A stretch of DNA of 64,000 bases from Hofstenia miamia (taxonomy: Eukaryota; Xenacoelomorpha; Acoela): assembly GCA_004352715.1 (NCBI GenBank), contig SCFE01000089.1, positions 105,707 to 169,706 on the forward strand. The letters are read 5' to 3'. The notes under the pieces were generated by a model, which was given only the letters and a program-made list of their open reading frames with translations, was not told where the DNA came from and searched no databases. Of this stretch, positions 46,941 to 57,948 are shown piece by piece. The position numbers and the translations under genes were made by a program. Positions within the stretch are counted from its first letter, which is position 1; each line of letters begins with the position of its first letter.

Positions 46941-47569
46941 GAATGAAATTTTTTAAATGTATAAATGTTTTCAGGAGGGTTTTAGTTAAAATGAGTGTTC
47001 GGGTTGAGTTAATGCACAGCATAATACATCCCAATATTTTCCCAGTCTTTTCTGAAAAGGTAATATTCATAAAAATATGAGAAAATTGTGTTACATTTCT
47101 CTGATTTAGTATTGAATTGATAAAACATAATCTTTCATGAATTTTACTTTAAACTACACATATTTTTTAAAAGAGGCAAATGTCCCCTTTGTCCAAATCT
47201 AGTTTTTAATATCTGGCTCACAACTAGTAAATGGGAAATAACATACAATACACTGAACAGAACTTAAGTGAAGATAAATAATTGATTTCAAATTTGCTTC
47301 ATCTGTTATTTGGTTTTCGGCAAGTTAAGTTTGATAAACTACACATTGTATCTTTAGGTCACAAACCGTTTTCTCCACATTTTCAAAAAATTTTCTCGAA
47401 GTCCATTGAGAAATTTGGGAATACTAGGATTTGGATAAGCTTGTTTCACTGTTATTGCGAAATTTTTGTGATACAAATTATTCCTGTGTTTAAATTATAT
47501 GAAAATATTTACAATGAAAATGCGATTTTTGCAAAAACGTTCAAATTCTTCCCATAATATTGAGTTAAA

Positions 47570-47700
47570 AATGCGGTCTAAAGCCCATAACAGCAACAAC
47601 TATTTTGTTTTCTGTAAATAGCCTACCCAAGTTCAGTTCAGTCGTGGGTAAATTATACAAAATTCGCGGGTTATTTAAGGTTAACGACATTGCAAATACT
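47570..47700. repeat. Dispersed repeat shared with 1060-1310
   Basis: GCCCATAACAGCAACAACTA, then TTTTGTTTTCTGTA, then a GGGTTATTTAAGG block resembles 1063-1290 in the same order. It is an unidentified repeat family. Confidence 0.4.
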
Positions 47701-48309
47701 TAAGTACACTAAATAGCGATTAAAATATATTTTGGATTTGACTTTGAAAGTAAATTTTAAACAGAGACAAGTCCTAATTTGAAAATGAGAAATTCGAAAA
47801 ATTTAAAAATAATTGCGGAAATCAATTTTTTTATGTCAAACAAACCAGCGCAATTGAATCGATTGTCAGAAATTGGTACTAATGGAGGAAGCTACCAAAT
47901 TATTCTTGACAGCTCATTTGAGAAGAGATATTGTAAGATAGCAGACGCGGACAGCAAAGCAGTGTAAACCAATCAAATATATCAACTGTATACGTAGTTA
48001 ATTAGTGGAAGGGAAAGCGTTAAAGCGATAGTATATTGTAATACTTTGATGCTCTTTGTGTGTATATATATATAGCTTATATGAACGAAAAGCATGCAAT
48101 GTTCTTTCATTATGACACCAAACGAACTCTTACCATTTGCATATAAAGTCCATCTATCAACTTGTAATACTATTTTTAAATCAATTTCCTTAACTTACTG
48201 CATTATTTATATCTAATGATTATGTGTTATTGATGTAATACAAGATTGGTAATTCCCTGAACAATTTATAATTCAAATTGAAAACTAGTATGGTTCTGCG
48301 AGATCATGA

Positions 48310-48595
48310 TTTTCTTAAGCCCAGTCCCAATTAGTCCCATTGTATGCTATTCCAGCCTCCTTCCAATCAAATTATCTTATAATTTCTGGTCCCATAGTCC
48401 AATTGGTTCCGCAGCATAAGTCGAATTTTGATCAAAATTAGCAAAAATTATGAGTAATATTCTAAAATTGGGGTCCCAGATCCTTCATCTTTGGTCCCAG
48501 TCTCATTGAGAATTTTTGGACCAGGTCGCAGTACCATGGAACTGGTACCACTAAGTCCCATGGAACTAGCTGGTCCCGCCGAACCCTAAAACTAG
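48310..48595. repeat. GGTCCC/AGTCCCA-rich degenerate repeat
   Basis: The words AGTCCCA, GGTCCCA, GGTCCCG and GTACCATGGAACTGGTACC recur at least eight times in 290 bases, including the near-palindrome GGAACTGGTACC. The end reads GGTCCCGCCGAACCCTAAAA. The composition and CCGAACCCT end suggest a decayed MITE. Confidence 0.4.
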
Positions 48596-50809
48596 GTGCC
48601 ATTATTAGTAAAAATTGGTTAGTGTTTGTATAGTAAACTGAAATTACATAAATATCGCAGGAGGAAAGAGTAGAAGTTGTAGCACAAATACAATCAGAAA
48701 TATGCTCACATTAGGAAAAGGTATATGTGCCAATAAAAATGCAAAAAGAGAGAATATCACAGGAGATTTAGAAAATTAAACTACAAAAAGAGAGCAAGGA
48801 TAGTAATAACGAAATCAAAATAGAATGTTAAAAAGATATCATGGTTCAATGACTAGTAGAACGAGTTAAGCATATGCATGTTAAATATTATTGAACGTTA
48901 ATTGGAATGCTGATAGACAGCTAAAGGCAAAATGTGAAATATGCAGAAGAATCAAAAGAATAACCGTTAAAACAAATTAGCGATATTGGAGAAAAACGAG
49001 AAGGCGAAACCGAGAGAAATCAACAAGATAAACCATCTCTAACTAAGGCTACAATAAAAAGTTGTGCCTACTGAAAAGGTAGCTGTTCCTTGTGTCCATA
49101 AATATATAAAACGAAATTCAGCCATTATTTGTGAAATCCACGTTAAATCTTAACTTTTTAGAGGTCGCGTGCACACTTTAGTAGCTGATTTTCGATAATT
49201 ACCGCAAACCCATTAAATCGCTACAATCATATAATAAGAGCATGTTGTTTAAACTAATATTAGTTTCATGCAAATACTTTCGATTAGAAAAATAATTTAC
49301 CATCTGACCACACTAACATGTACGGGGAATAAATAGGCTATGTTTTTATTTATGTCTACTAAAATGTATAGTCATGTTCTTTTTTTCAATAAAGTTACAT
49401 TGTCACCAGAATATGCTTAAAGATGCAAAGCGTATTGCCTGCACAAAATAATTAATTTTTTGTCTTTGGAGAAATCAAGCGCTCACTAACTTGGCCTTTG
49501 TGAACAAAAAAATCTTATAACGCTATATATATTTATAAATAAACCACTAGGCATAATGTTAGAGACAACTCAGTCATTGGGGGCAGTCATGTAATGCATC
49601 AAATTGAAGGCCTGACAATATTTATCCCTTCTTAACTGAATATAATATTTAATAATTTTGAATTCCCACAACAGCATTCTGCATGAAAGAAAAGCGAAAT
49701 ATTAGTTACCAACCGACATTTAAATCAATTAAAATAAATTATAGTCTATATTACTTAAATCAAAAAGAGGGTTGAGTTACAGTCTTTTATTACAAAAAAG
49801 AATACATTCCCATGACCACAGAACTATTTATGTAAGAGTTGTGCGTGATTGAGCAATATAAGTAGGAAGATCTTTATAGTATGGATACATACACTGGATG
49901 CACATAAGCATATATTAAGAAAGTTCAGATATGCTAAAATGAGTGCTTTGCATAGGAGGGAAATTATTCCTACAACCAATTGTCTGTGCTACAAAAACGG
50001 AAGCATAAAGTTCAATAAAAAAGTAACTAGAAAGTTAGTTTGACTGGATTTATAAATATTAATTTCACGATTATAACAGTCAAGACAACTATATGCTGTA
50101 AAAGATGTGAAGCATTTCCTTTTTTAGGTTGTCATTCAGCTGTCACCACATCGCGAGAGCAAAGTATAACTGACTCAATGATGTTATTTCAAAACAAACA
50201 GTTAAATTTCTACCATCCAATTGACAACCGCAACCTTCAGGAAACCAATTGAAATTAAAGATTGGTGAAATTAGTTCATTTCTATAAAAGATTAGAATTT
50301 AATATTTAAAGATTTTCCTGGTAAACCGCATTATGGGGATAGCGTAAATCAGAAATAAATTACTGTGCAAGGAGAATTATTTTTCTCAGAATATATGCTA
50401 ATTTAATTTCAAATTAATCTAATGAAGCAACACAATGAAATTAGCTATGGTATGTAAGCTAATCATTTGCAAAATTTAATTGATTTCAGTGGAAAAAATA
50501 ATACAAAGCCCTGATTTTCACTTATGTAGGTTGCCTCATTCTCAAGTACACACACGATAGCTTTACGTGCAACATTCCATTCAAGGATAAAAGTTGACCA
50601 CTTATATTGTACTTGATACATTTCCGGATTAATCGCGGAGGCACACAGCATTATGTGACACTTAAACCAAACAAAGCATTTGGAGTCAGATTTTTGTAAG
50701 TCACTAGTACTGGGTTATAATGGGGCTTACTAGGAATAATATAGAAATGAGAGCATAAATATAGCCACCGAAACATGGATTCCAGAACATTATTAATTTT
50801 TTTTACAAT

Positions 50810-50960
50810 TTTATCCAAAATAGAAAATATTCCTTGTACCGAATGGAATTTCATGGGACTGGGATCAAATCCAATGAAAGTGAGACCAATAATTTCTGGC
50901 CCCACAGCACTCTAGTCTGCATCACCAGAATTCGTGCACAACACGTATTGGAATAATACG
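50810..50960 (-). pseudogene. Possible tetraspanin-like pseudo-exon
   Basis: The reverse complement reads LECCGARNYWSHFHWI, then TGA, then SQSHEIPFGTR. This resembles the large extracellular loop of tetraspanins (xxCCGxxNxxDWxxSxWI.S). The in-frame stop and lack of surrounding homology mean that it is a relic, if real. The match is short and could be chance. Confidence 0.2.
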
Positions 50961-51914
50961 TACTGCCGATTTTTAATGACCCTACAGTCCAGTCTAGAAG
51001 AAATATTTTTAAAGCCGGCGTTGGAAATGTCAAACGCTATTTCTCATGGGATTCATCAAATTCTACTTTAAAAAGGCCTGAGAACTTACAACACATTAAT
51101 TCAACAATAACAGCACTTCGTACATTTGCCAAAGCCTAAGAAATTAATAAAAAAATCAAATTTTTAGTTATTTATAGGCTTCTTAAACAGTCAAGTTTTC
51201 TTTGATAATGTCAAAATTCTACATTTTAAATTAAAATATTTGATGTATACTCAAGATTTCCGGTAGAAATCGAATATTGATTTGACCTCAGAAATTTTAG
51301 TACCTCTCAAATTTATTAGCTCTAGGTTTGGTGCTTTATTCCTGAACTTTATTATAAACAAATACTATTTGATTCAGTACTGAATTGAACCTGACAAAAA
51401 TTTATGAATTATTCGCGTATGGCTGTCATCACTCTGACACATATGCTATTTTCCAAGCTTCAAATCGCGTTGCATTAATAAACGTCTGACGCATTTAACA
51501 CGGTACTAATAAATTTCTGATAATGTAATCAGTTATGATAATCCGCTATAATAATAGGTATGTTAATGAATGTCAAACCCTTCTGTTATCCCATATTTAA
51601 TGGTGAAGACAAATGCAACCGATTCAATGGTATGAGGCATGTCCAGTTCGGGGAACGACAAACATTTAGCTCGGGTTGACCAACCAGAAATTTTGCAAAA
51701 ACGCTTTTCCTTCATTACAAAAGCGTCCAATTGCAAAAATTAAGAGAGCAATTTAGAGACAAAATTATACTATTGTCTATTTTAAGCTGCAAAATGAACC
51801 TGATTTTCATTTTAAGCCGGATGAATTTAAATGCTTAACGGTCCATACCCGTATTTAAGTGAGCAAGTAATATTTCAAAATTATGAACTGCGTAATTGTA
51901 ATAAGTGGACTTAC

Positions 51915-52288
51915 TATTCACAAGCTCGGAGAACCCAACTTGCAATGAACCAAAATGTAACTGTAACCACCATGAGAACAGTTCCGGGGCAGATCGTCAT
52001 TAAGGTCTTTATAACAAATCGTGTATTGAAGTTGATTCTGTTCAAAGCGCCGATGGAACGCGACGATGCATCTGTGAAAAGTTTCGAATGCAAAAGCATC
52101 ACACGCCCTATGAGGTACAAACGCGCGAACATAAGAATGTTACACGCAAGTGCTAAGTCCTTATTCATGTGAACGGGAAAAGGCGGTCGGTGTATACTGC
52201 AAACAATTACTTCAGAGACAATCTGAGCAATACGCTCCCATGTCATCGCTATTTGCCAATCTTCGACACAATTGTCAACCATGAATAA
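51915..52288 (-). CDS. SK: SK channel exon: S3, S4 and S5
   Basis: A 374-base exon, entering in phase 0 after TTTAG and leaving in phase 2 at the perfect donor GTAAGT. It starts [20 protein letters not shown], continues through S3 ([13 protein letters not shown]) and a short S3-S4 loop, then gives the S4-S5 signature [35 protein letters not shown] and [13 protein letters not shown], and ends [11 protein letters not shown]. This is the most conserved SK segment after the calmodulin-binding domain, and it matches almost residue for residue around S4. S4 keeps few charges, in line with voltage-independent gating. Confidence 0.96.
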
Positions 52289-53236
52289 CTAAACAAGACA
52301 AAAGTAAGCACATTATTCTCATCCAGACAGTATGAAATTTCACATAAAGTTCAACATTCTATATTACTTTAATCATCGAATCAGTAGATTTCAATGGATA
52401 CATTCCGCTTTATATTTAAATTTATAGAATTGATAAGTGCATAAAGGAATTCAAATTTTAAAAATGCATAGCATTATAGGTAAGGTAGTTACTCTGCAAA
52501 TCAGAATTTCTGGAATCAGAATTTAATTCTAATCAGTGTCATCAAACTTGTTACCGGTGTTTATTAAATCAACTATAAACCAAAAAACATATATAAAAAA
52601 ATATATATATATATATATAATGTACAATTTATCTTTTTATTGAATAAAAAGGATTAAAAAGATGTCACTTTCAGCTAATCATTTTAAGCCATGTTTTGTA
52701 CAAAAAATCAATTCTACGAGAACCAAAAGAATGCAGAATATAGAATTTCTACGAGAAAGTGATTTTTACCAAAATTTTTGCGCAAAAAACAATTGTTCCT
52801 TAAAAATACATTAACGTTTGAAATTTCATTAATGGAAACGAGAGAAAATTTAGTGCAAACGTTATAATAGAGATGTTTTCTATGCACTGATTTGGAATTT
52901 TGTCTAGTAAAACAATAGAAGTTATGAAGGTGGGGCGTAAACAATTGTAACTAATATTTAAATGGGTTTTTTATGATTCAGTCTTATTTACCCTTGAGGA
53001 AATTACGCAAGTGCTTATCTAATAATGTGTAAAACCAATTCAAATTTTGTGAATCATGCTTTGGAAACATTTCCTTTACAAGATGCTTGCAAAATGTTAA
53101 TTCGAATTTAACGGCGCATTAAAAGCACTAATAATAGATTAGATTTTTATATACAGGTCAGAGGAAAAGATTATTCTGAGCACACAGAAGCTACCATTAG
53201 TACATGGAGATAAATGAAAATTGCTATGCAATTGCA

Positions 53237-53239
<3 letters not shown>

Positions 53240-53305
<66 letters not shown>

Positions 53306-53523
53306 NNNNNNNNNNNNNNNNNNNNNNNNNNNNNNNNNNNNNNNNNNNNNNNNNNNNNNNNNNNNNNNNNNNNNNNNNNNNNNNNNNNNNNNNNNNNNNN
53401 NNNNNNNNNNNNNNNNNNNNNNNNNNNNNNNNNNNNNNNNNNNNNNNNNNNNNNNNNNNNNNNNNNNNNNNNNNNNNNNNNNNNNNNNNNNNNNNNNNNN
53501 NNNNNNNNNNTATATATATATAT
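53240..53523. repeat. (TA)n microsatellite containing an assembly gap
   Basis: TA units run from about 53240 up to the gap (N at 53306-53510) and continue after it to 53523, with one TACATGTACA interruption. Confidence 0.95.
53306..53510. other. Assembly gap (205 N)
   Basis: The N run has TA repeats on both sides. Confidence 0.98.
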
Positions 53524-54126
53524 AGAAAACAGTATTTGATTGAATTTTAAGTAACATATACGTGTGGTGCGTCTGCAATGGAAAAAGTTTGCCTATTCTA
53601 TTTATATATTAGTTCTAATTTGCATGTATTCTACGATTAAAAACAAATGCTTGAGTTTATAAGAATGTTTGCAAACAATGTAATTTAACTCGGGAATCTG
53701 ACGTTTAGATGATAAACTGTTAACGGGTGAAATTAAAAACTGATTAGACAACAATGATATAAAAAGTAATTAATTATATATAACTGGTTAATTTCAATTT
53801 GTTCCTTTTAAAATAATATTTTTACAGAAATATATTTTCTAAGAAGAAATTAGAAATTTATTGAAATTTTGAAGACATTTAACTGTAATTTCCCTCAAGT
53901 CAGACAATTAGTTCGTCGTGTTAGTAGACATTTTTTAATTAATTACTTAGACTGCCATGGGAAATAATTATGTTTACAAATCACTTTGAGAATTCATATA
54001 AAATTTAACAAATAATATTTGAAATTCAGAAAAAAATGCTAGATGGCGTTATCATGCACTTAGCTGCAAATCAAAGATATTAATATTTAAAAAATGGGTA
54101 ATTCATCCAATCGAAAAACAAAATAC

Positions 54127-54206
54127 CTTAATTCTATTGTCAGGTATGTTATAAGCATGCAGTCGAAAGATAATATCTCCCAACCGAGTTTTGCATAGTT
54201 CAGGTT
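54127..54206 (-). other. Possible orphan 80-bp exon
   Basis: The reverse complement shows acceptor-like ATATCATAG, then an open 80 bases reading PELCKTRLGDIIFRLHAYNI and PDNRIK, then donor-like GTATTT. The composition looks protein-like, but the exon does not fit the SK frame (the S2 and S3 exons already join in phase 0), and I do not recognise it. It may be a nested or random sequence. Confidence 0.15.
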
Positions 54207-55796
54207 CTATGATATGATAAAATTCGTAAAAAATTTTGTATACCATACCCATTAAATATTGAAACAACTCGAACAGAAACTTTGAAGAATATTTTTTCAT
54301 AATTTTCATGAAGTCTCAAGGCTTTACAGAAAAAACAAAATCATTTTGCTCTTCGATTAAAAACAAATAAATGAATGATGGTTTCAAATGGTTATGTGCT
54401 TCAATGGTTTTTAAGGACTAAATCTTATTAGATCAAAGTGGACTAATCACTTTCTAAGGAAATATAAATATTGTATAGAATATTTATGGATACCTATAGT
54501 GCTGACATTTTTCAAGTGAATTGCAAGAAACGAAGATAGTTAACATATTAGCTTCTAGAAACCGAATAAGGTTGGTTGGCCTGCGTAATATTTATGACAC
54601 AGCTTAAAATGCAGTATGATTTGTCGTCCGTTACTGGCAGATCGTGAATGTTTTATTGAATTTTAGCAAAACCGAGTGAAATTAATAGTAACAAGTAATG
54701 AAAACTGAAAATTTGCTTAAGAATACATTAAATAAATTTTACTTTTCACAAAATCATCAATTCAATTGTGGCACATTATTATAAAAAATTGAACTACAGC
54801 TAGAAAGTAGCGATTAAGTGTGTGCGTGTATTCCTTTAACATCATGACTAGCCTTTATAAATTTTATAAGGAAATTCTCTAAGGCGACATTGAAAGCGGA
54901 ATGGATTTTAATAAAGCTCATGCAGTAAGGCCTCATATTATCTTTGATGCAGCACTTCAATCATCATCATTTTAACGCTGTGACAATGCCGCTTTGCTAG
55001 AATCAAAGGCGAATACTTACTTTAAGAAGACGCCGCTCTATTTTTGGAATCTGTCAGTATTCTAGAAGTAATAAATTGAAACATTGATATTAAATACCAA
55101 AATTATCACCGATGTTGCCAAAGTCCCTTGATACCAAAAGTATATATAACATATTGCAACATCAACGTCCTAGTTTAATTAACCCTAAATAACCCTGAAT
55201 TTTTTACAATTTGTGAAGACATCTATACAAAAAATTTGATATATGTACGCTTATAAATAACAAACTAGCAAAAATATCTAAAATCTGAAAACACTATATT
55301 ATACAAAATTTTCTCCTCTTATGTTTTAATATCTAATATCACGCTTTAGAAACATTTCATATTTTCGTAATATTTTTATACAATGGAGGGGAAGTCAAGA
55401 ATAGGATCTAGGTCACAGAAAAAAAAATGAAGTTTTTGTTGATGTAAAAGCTTCATTGATGTAGAAGACATCTACAAACAAGGATTAAAGAACACATTAC
55501 AGGCCACTTTAAGATCAGACATTTTTTGCAACTGACGTCAACACAAGAAAATAATTACGAACACATAAAATCACTGCAGCTGCAGCAATTATAATAAACG
55601 ACTACAATAACAAAGTATTAAGTAAACAATTACATCATTTCAATATATTAATTCTATTTTAAAACAACATTTTAACATCCCCATTTTATCACTGATGAAG
55701 CTATTATTGTATAGCAACACGTGTTTGATTTAGGCCAAATTTATTTTTACATGGATTTTGCTAAACATTAGCAACTTATGATTTAATTGTATATAT

Positions 55797-55882
55797 NNNN
55801 NNNNNNNNNNNNNNNNNNNNNNNNNNNNNNNNNNNNNNNNNNNNNNNNNNNNNNNNNNNNNNNNNNNNNNNNNNNNNNNNNN
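55797..55882. other. Assembly gap (86 N)
   Basis: The N run lies between ATATAT and GATATATA tracts. Confidence 0.98.
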
Positions 55883-55912
<30 letters not shown>

Positions 55913-55915
<3 letters not shown>

Positions 55916-56437
55916 CAGCGATCAAAATTTTCGGACACCTATAGCTTTTATTTTTTGCAATTGGGTTAATTTTAGCATTGCAAATTCAAATTTTTCCTCA
56001 ATTTTTATATATGCAATTTAATTTTCATCATATAACCCTGTAAAGGGGGCTCTTAAAACTATGTTAGTAAATATACATAGTATGTAAAATTAACACACAA
56101 ATCGTATTCAGCATGAAAAACTTAGTATGTTCAGAATTTTTTGTAAGAATTTATTCAGAAGTTTCTGAAATATTGGACTTCAAATCTTGTACAAATCCCA
56201 TTACATTTCTAATTGAGTTGCAAATTTGAACATTGTAATGGGATTTGCACAAAATTTGGTGACCAATATTTTAGAAACCTCTGAATAAATTCTTAAAAAA
56301 ATTGTGAACAAAAATTGAGGAGAAATTTGAATTTACAATGCTAAAATTAACCCAATTGCAAAAAATCAAAGCTATAGTGTTCATCACTGGAAAAGAATTT
56401 GTTCAGTGAGGTGTCCGAAAACTTTTGATCGCTACTG
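55913..56437. mobile_element. Tc1-type foldback MITE inserted in a (TA)n tract
   Basis: The right end reversed reads CAGTAGCGATCAAAAGTTTT then CGGACACC; the left end reads TAGCAGCGATCAAAATTTTC then GGACACC. They differ by two transitions and one missing base. Both ends abut TA within TA tracts. The termini resemble Tc1 transposons (CAGT...TTCGGACACC). The arms continue as a long palindrome: GCAATTGGGTTAATTTTAGC is mirrored near 56340, and a second inner palindrome (56137-56308) contains CAAATCCCATTACA. There is no coding sequence; the whole element can fold into one hairpin. Confidence 0.85.
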
Positions 56438-56450
56438 TATATATATATAT

Positions 56451-56696
56451 NNNNNNNNNNNNNNNNNNNNNNNNNNNNNNNNNNNNNNNNNNNNNNNNNN
56501 NNNNNNNNNNNNNNNNNNNNNNNNNNNNNNNNNNNNNNNNNNNNNNNNNNNNNNNNNNNNNNNNNNNNNNNNNNNNNNNNNNNNNNNNNNNNNNNNNNNN
56601 NNNNNNNNNNNNNNNNNNNNNNNNNNNNNNNNNNNNNNNNNNNNNNNNNNNNNNNNNNNNNNNNNNNNNNNNNNNNNNNNNNNNNNNNNNNNNNNN
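56451..56696. other. Assembly gap (246 N)
   Basis: The N run has TA repeats on both sides, between the Tc1-type MITE and the pogo-like element. Confidence 0.98.
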
Positions 56697-56737
<41 letters not shown>

Positions 56738-56739
<2 letters not shown>

Positions 56740-57863
56740 GTAAAAAGGGGTAAACGTGAAACAGCTAAATCAGAAACGCGTCCTTATTGGAAGATATCGT
56801 CTAATCCAGCTTTTTCAACAACATTGCAAGTGCAGGTTAAATTTCTCCTGAAAATATGTTTAACTATGACGAAACTTGTGGTAAGATGTTCCAGGTGCAG
56901 CGAAGGTTCTTGTTCAAAGAGGAACACGCAGAGCCTAACTGGTCAAAGAGAACTCTAAGACAAATTTTTCCAATTATGGTGTGTGGATCGGCCAAAGGTA
57001 AACTTCTCCCACTAATGATGTTACACAAAGCACAATCTCTACGAGGGGTGAGCTCAGGGAGGCCCGAAGGACTCAGTCTATGCAGTGACAAAATCAGGTT
57101 GGTTCGAAATGTCGACATTCGAAACATGGTTCACTGATGTCTTTCTTAAAACTGTCCGTAGAAGACCTGGCAGAAAGCTTCTTGTTGGCGATAACTTGGC
57201 AAGTCACTTCTCATCAAAAATTATACATTTGGCAAAGGCACATGATATCTATTTCACTGCTCTCCCACCAAACACAACTCACATCTTGCAGCCCCTTGAT
57301 GTTCCCGTATTTCACCCAATGAAATTGATGTGGAGAGAAATTCTCGACAATTTTCGAAAGGAGACCAGAAGACATGGTCCATTTCCAAAGGAACACCTTC
57401 CAGTGATGTTATCGGAGCTGTGGCACAAAATGAAAACGAAAAATGCTGCCAATACTTGATCTTCGGCTTTCGGTGCACTGGTCTTTGTCCAGATTGCCCA
57501 CAAAGAAGCAGTGGAAGTCATGGCCGTAGAAAGTCAGGTGAGATGCCTCCTGTATCAGAGGAAGAATCAAGTGGGCAATCTTCATCTTCAAAATCAGAAG
57601 AGGACCATGAGGACGATCTTTGTTTCTTGTTTCATTTTATTGAATAAATGTTCCAAGTTACCCCATAAAATAGTAAAGATGTTATGATTTTGAACTTGGT
57701 TTATTTTAACTTCTTATAAAAGTTATTTGATGGTTGATATATTATTTTGAAGTGGATGAACAACCTGCAGTTTATGTAAAGCTTCGTTCCTCTGAGATAA
57801 TGATTTATATGCTTTTTATTATAAAACATATCGAAAACCGTTTTAAATTACCCCGTTTTACGG
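56738..57863 (+). mobile_element. pogo-like DNA transposon, internally deleted, in a (TA)n tract
   Basis: Imperfect terminal repeats CAGTAAAAAGGGGTAA (left) and CCGTAAAACGGGGTAA (reverse complement of the right end) flank a broken transposase, and TA lies outside each end. Upstream and downstream are long TA tracts. The 1126-bp element lacks the N-terminal (DNA-binding) half of the transposase. Confidence 0.78.
56844..57647 (+). pseudogene. DDE transposase C-terminal half (pogo/Tigger/Jerky-type), frameshifted
   Basis: The reading moves through three frames. Frame one: PENMFNYDETCGKMFQ (first Asp in NYDET), then RTLRQIFPIMVCGSAKGKLL. Frame two, after a shift near 57030: NLYEG, a stop where Trp is expected, AQGGPKDSVYAVTKSGWFEM, then KLLVGDNLASHFS (second Asp) and PPNTTHILQPLDVPVFHPMK (third Asp in PLD). 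Frame three from about 57450: IFGFRCTGLCPD, then a Ser/Glu-rich tail (SSGQSSSSKSEEDHEDD). All three catalytic Asp are kept, but the frameshifts and stop make the gene inactive. Confidence 0.85.
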
Positions 57864-57884
57864 TATATATATATATATATATAT

Positions 57885-57917
<33 letters not shown>

Positions 57918-57948
57918 GAGATAGATAGATACATAGATAGTTAGATAG
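57864..57948. repeat. Compound (TA)n-(GATA)n microsatellite
   Basis: TA units (57864-57886) directly follow the end of the pogo-like element and pass into about 14 GATA units with minor interruptions. Confidence 0.93.

Larger units (their letters stand above)
37463..51914 (-). other. Large SK intron between S5 and pore exons
   Basis: A 14.5 kb intron with donor GTAAGT and acceptor TTTTAG. It contains a hAT MITE (40.8 kb), a duplicated mariner relic (41.3-43.6 kb), a LINE RT fragment (44.4 kb), foldback and dispersed repeats (46.4-47.7 kb), a GGTCCC-rich repeat (48.3 kb) and a possible pseudo-exon (50.9 kb). The parts 37.5-40.7 kb and 49-50.4 kb show nothing I can name. Confidence 0.65.

Noticed and set aside
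47282-47557. Plus-strand frame of 91 codons
   Set aside because: No motif or family resemblance, and it sits next to dispersed repeats; likely chance.
52714-52944. Minus-strand frame of 76 codons next to the SK S3-S5 exon
   Set aside because: No similarity to SK or any family I know; the splice-phase match does not need an extra exon here.
53171-53578. Frames rich in YIYIYI around 53.2-53.5 kb, and similar ones at 56.4, 60.4 and 63.6 kb
   Set aside because: They are translations of (TA)n microsatellites, some through N gaps, not genes.
56864-57591. Several minus-strand frames over the pogo-like element
   Set aside because: They are antisense shadows of the transposase relic; the plus strand carries the DDE motifs.
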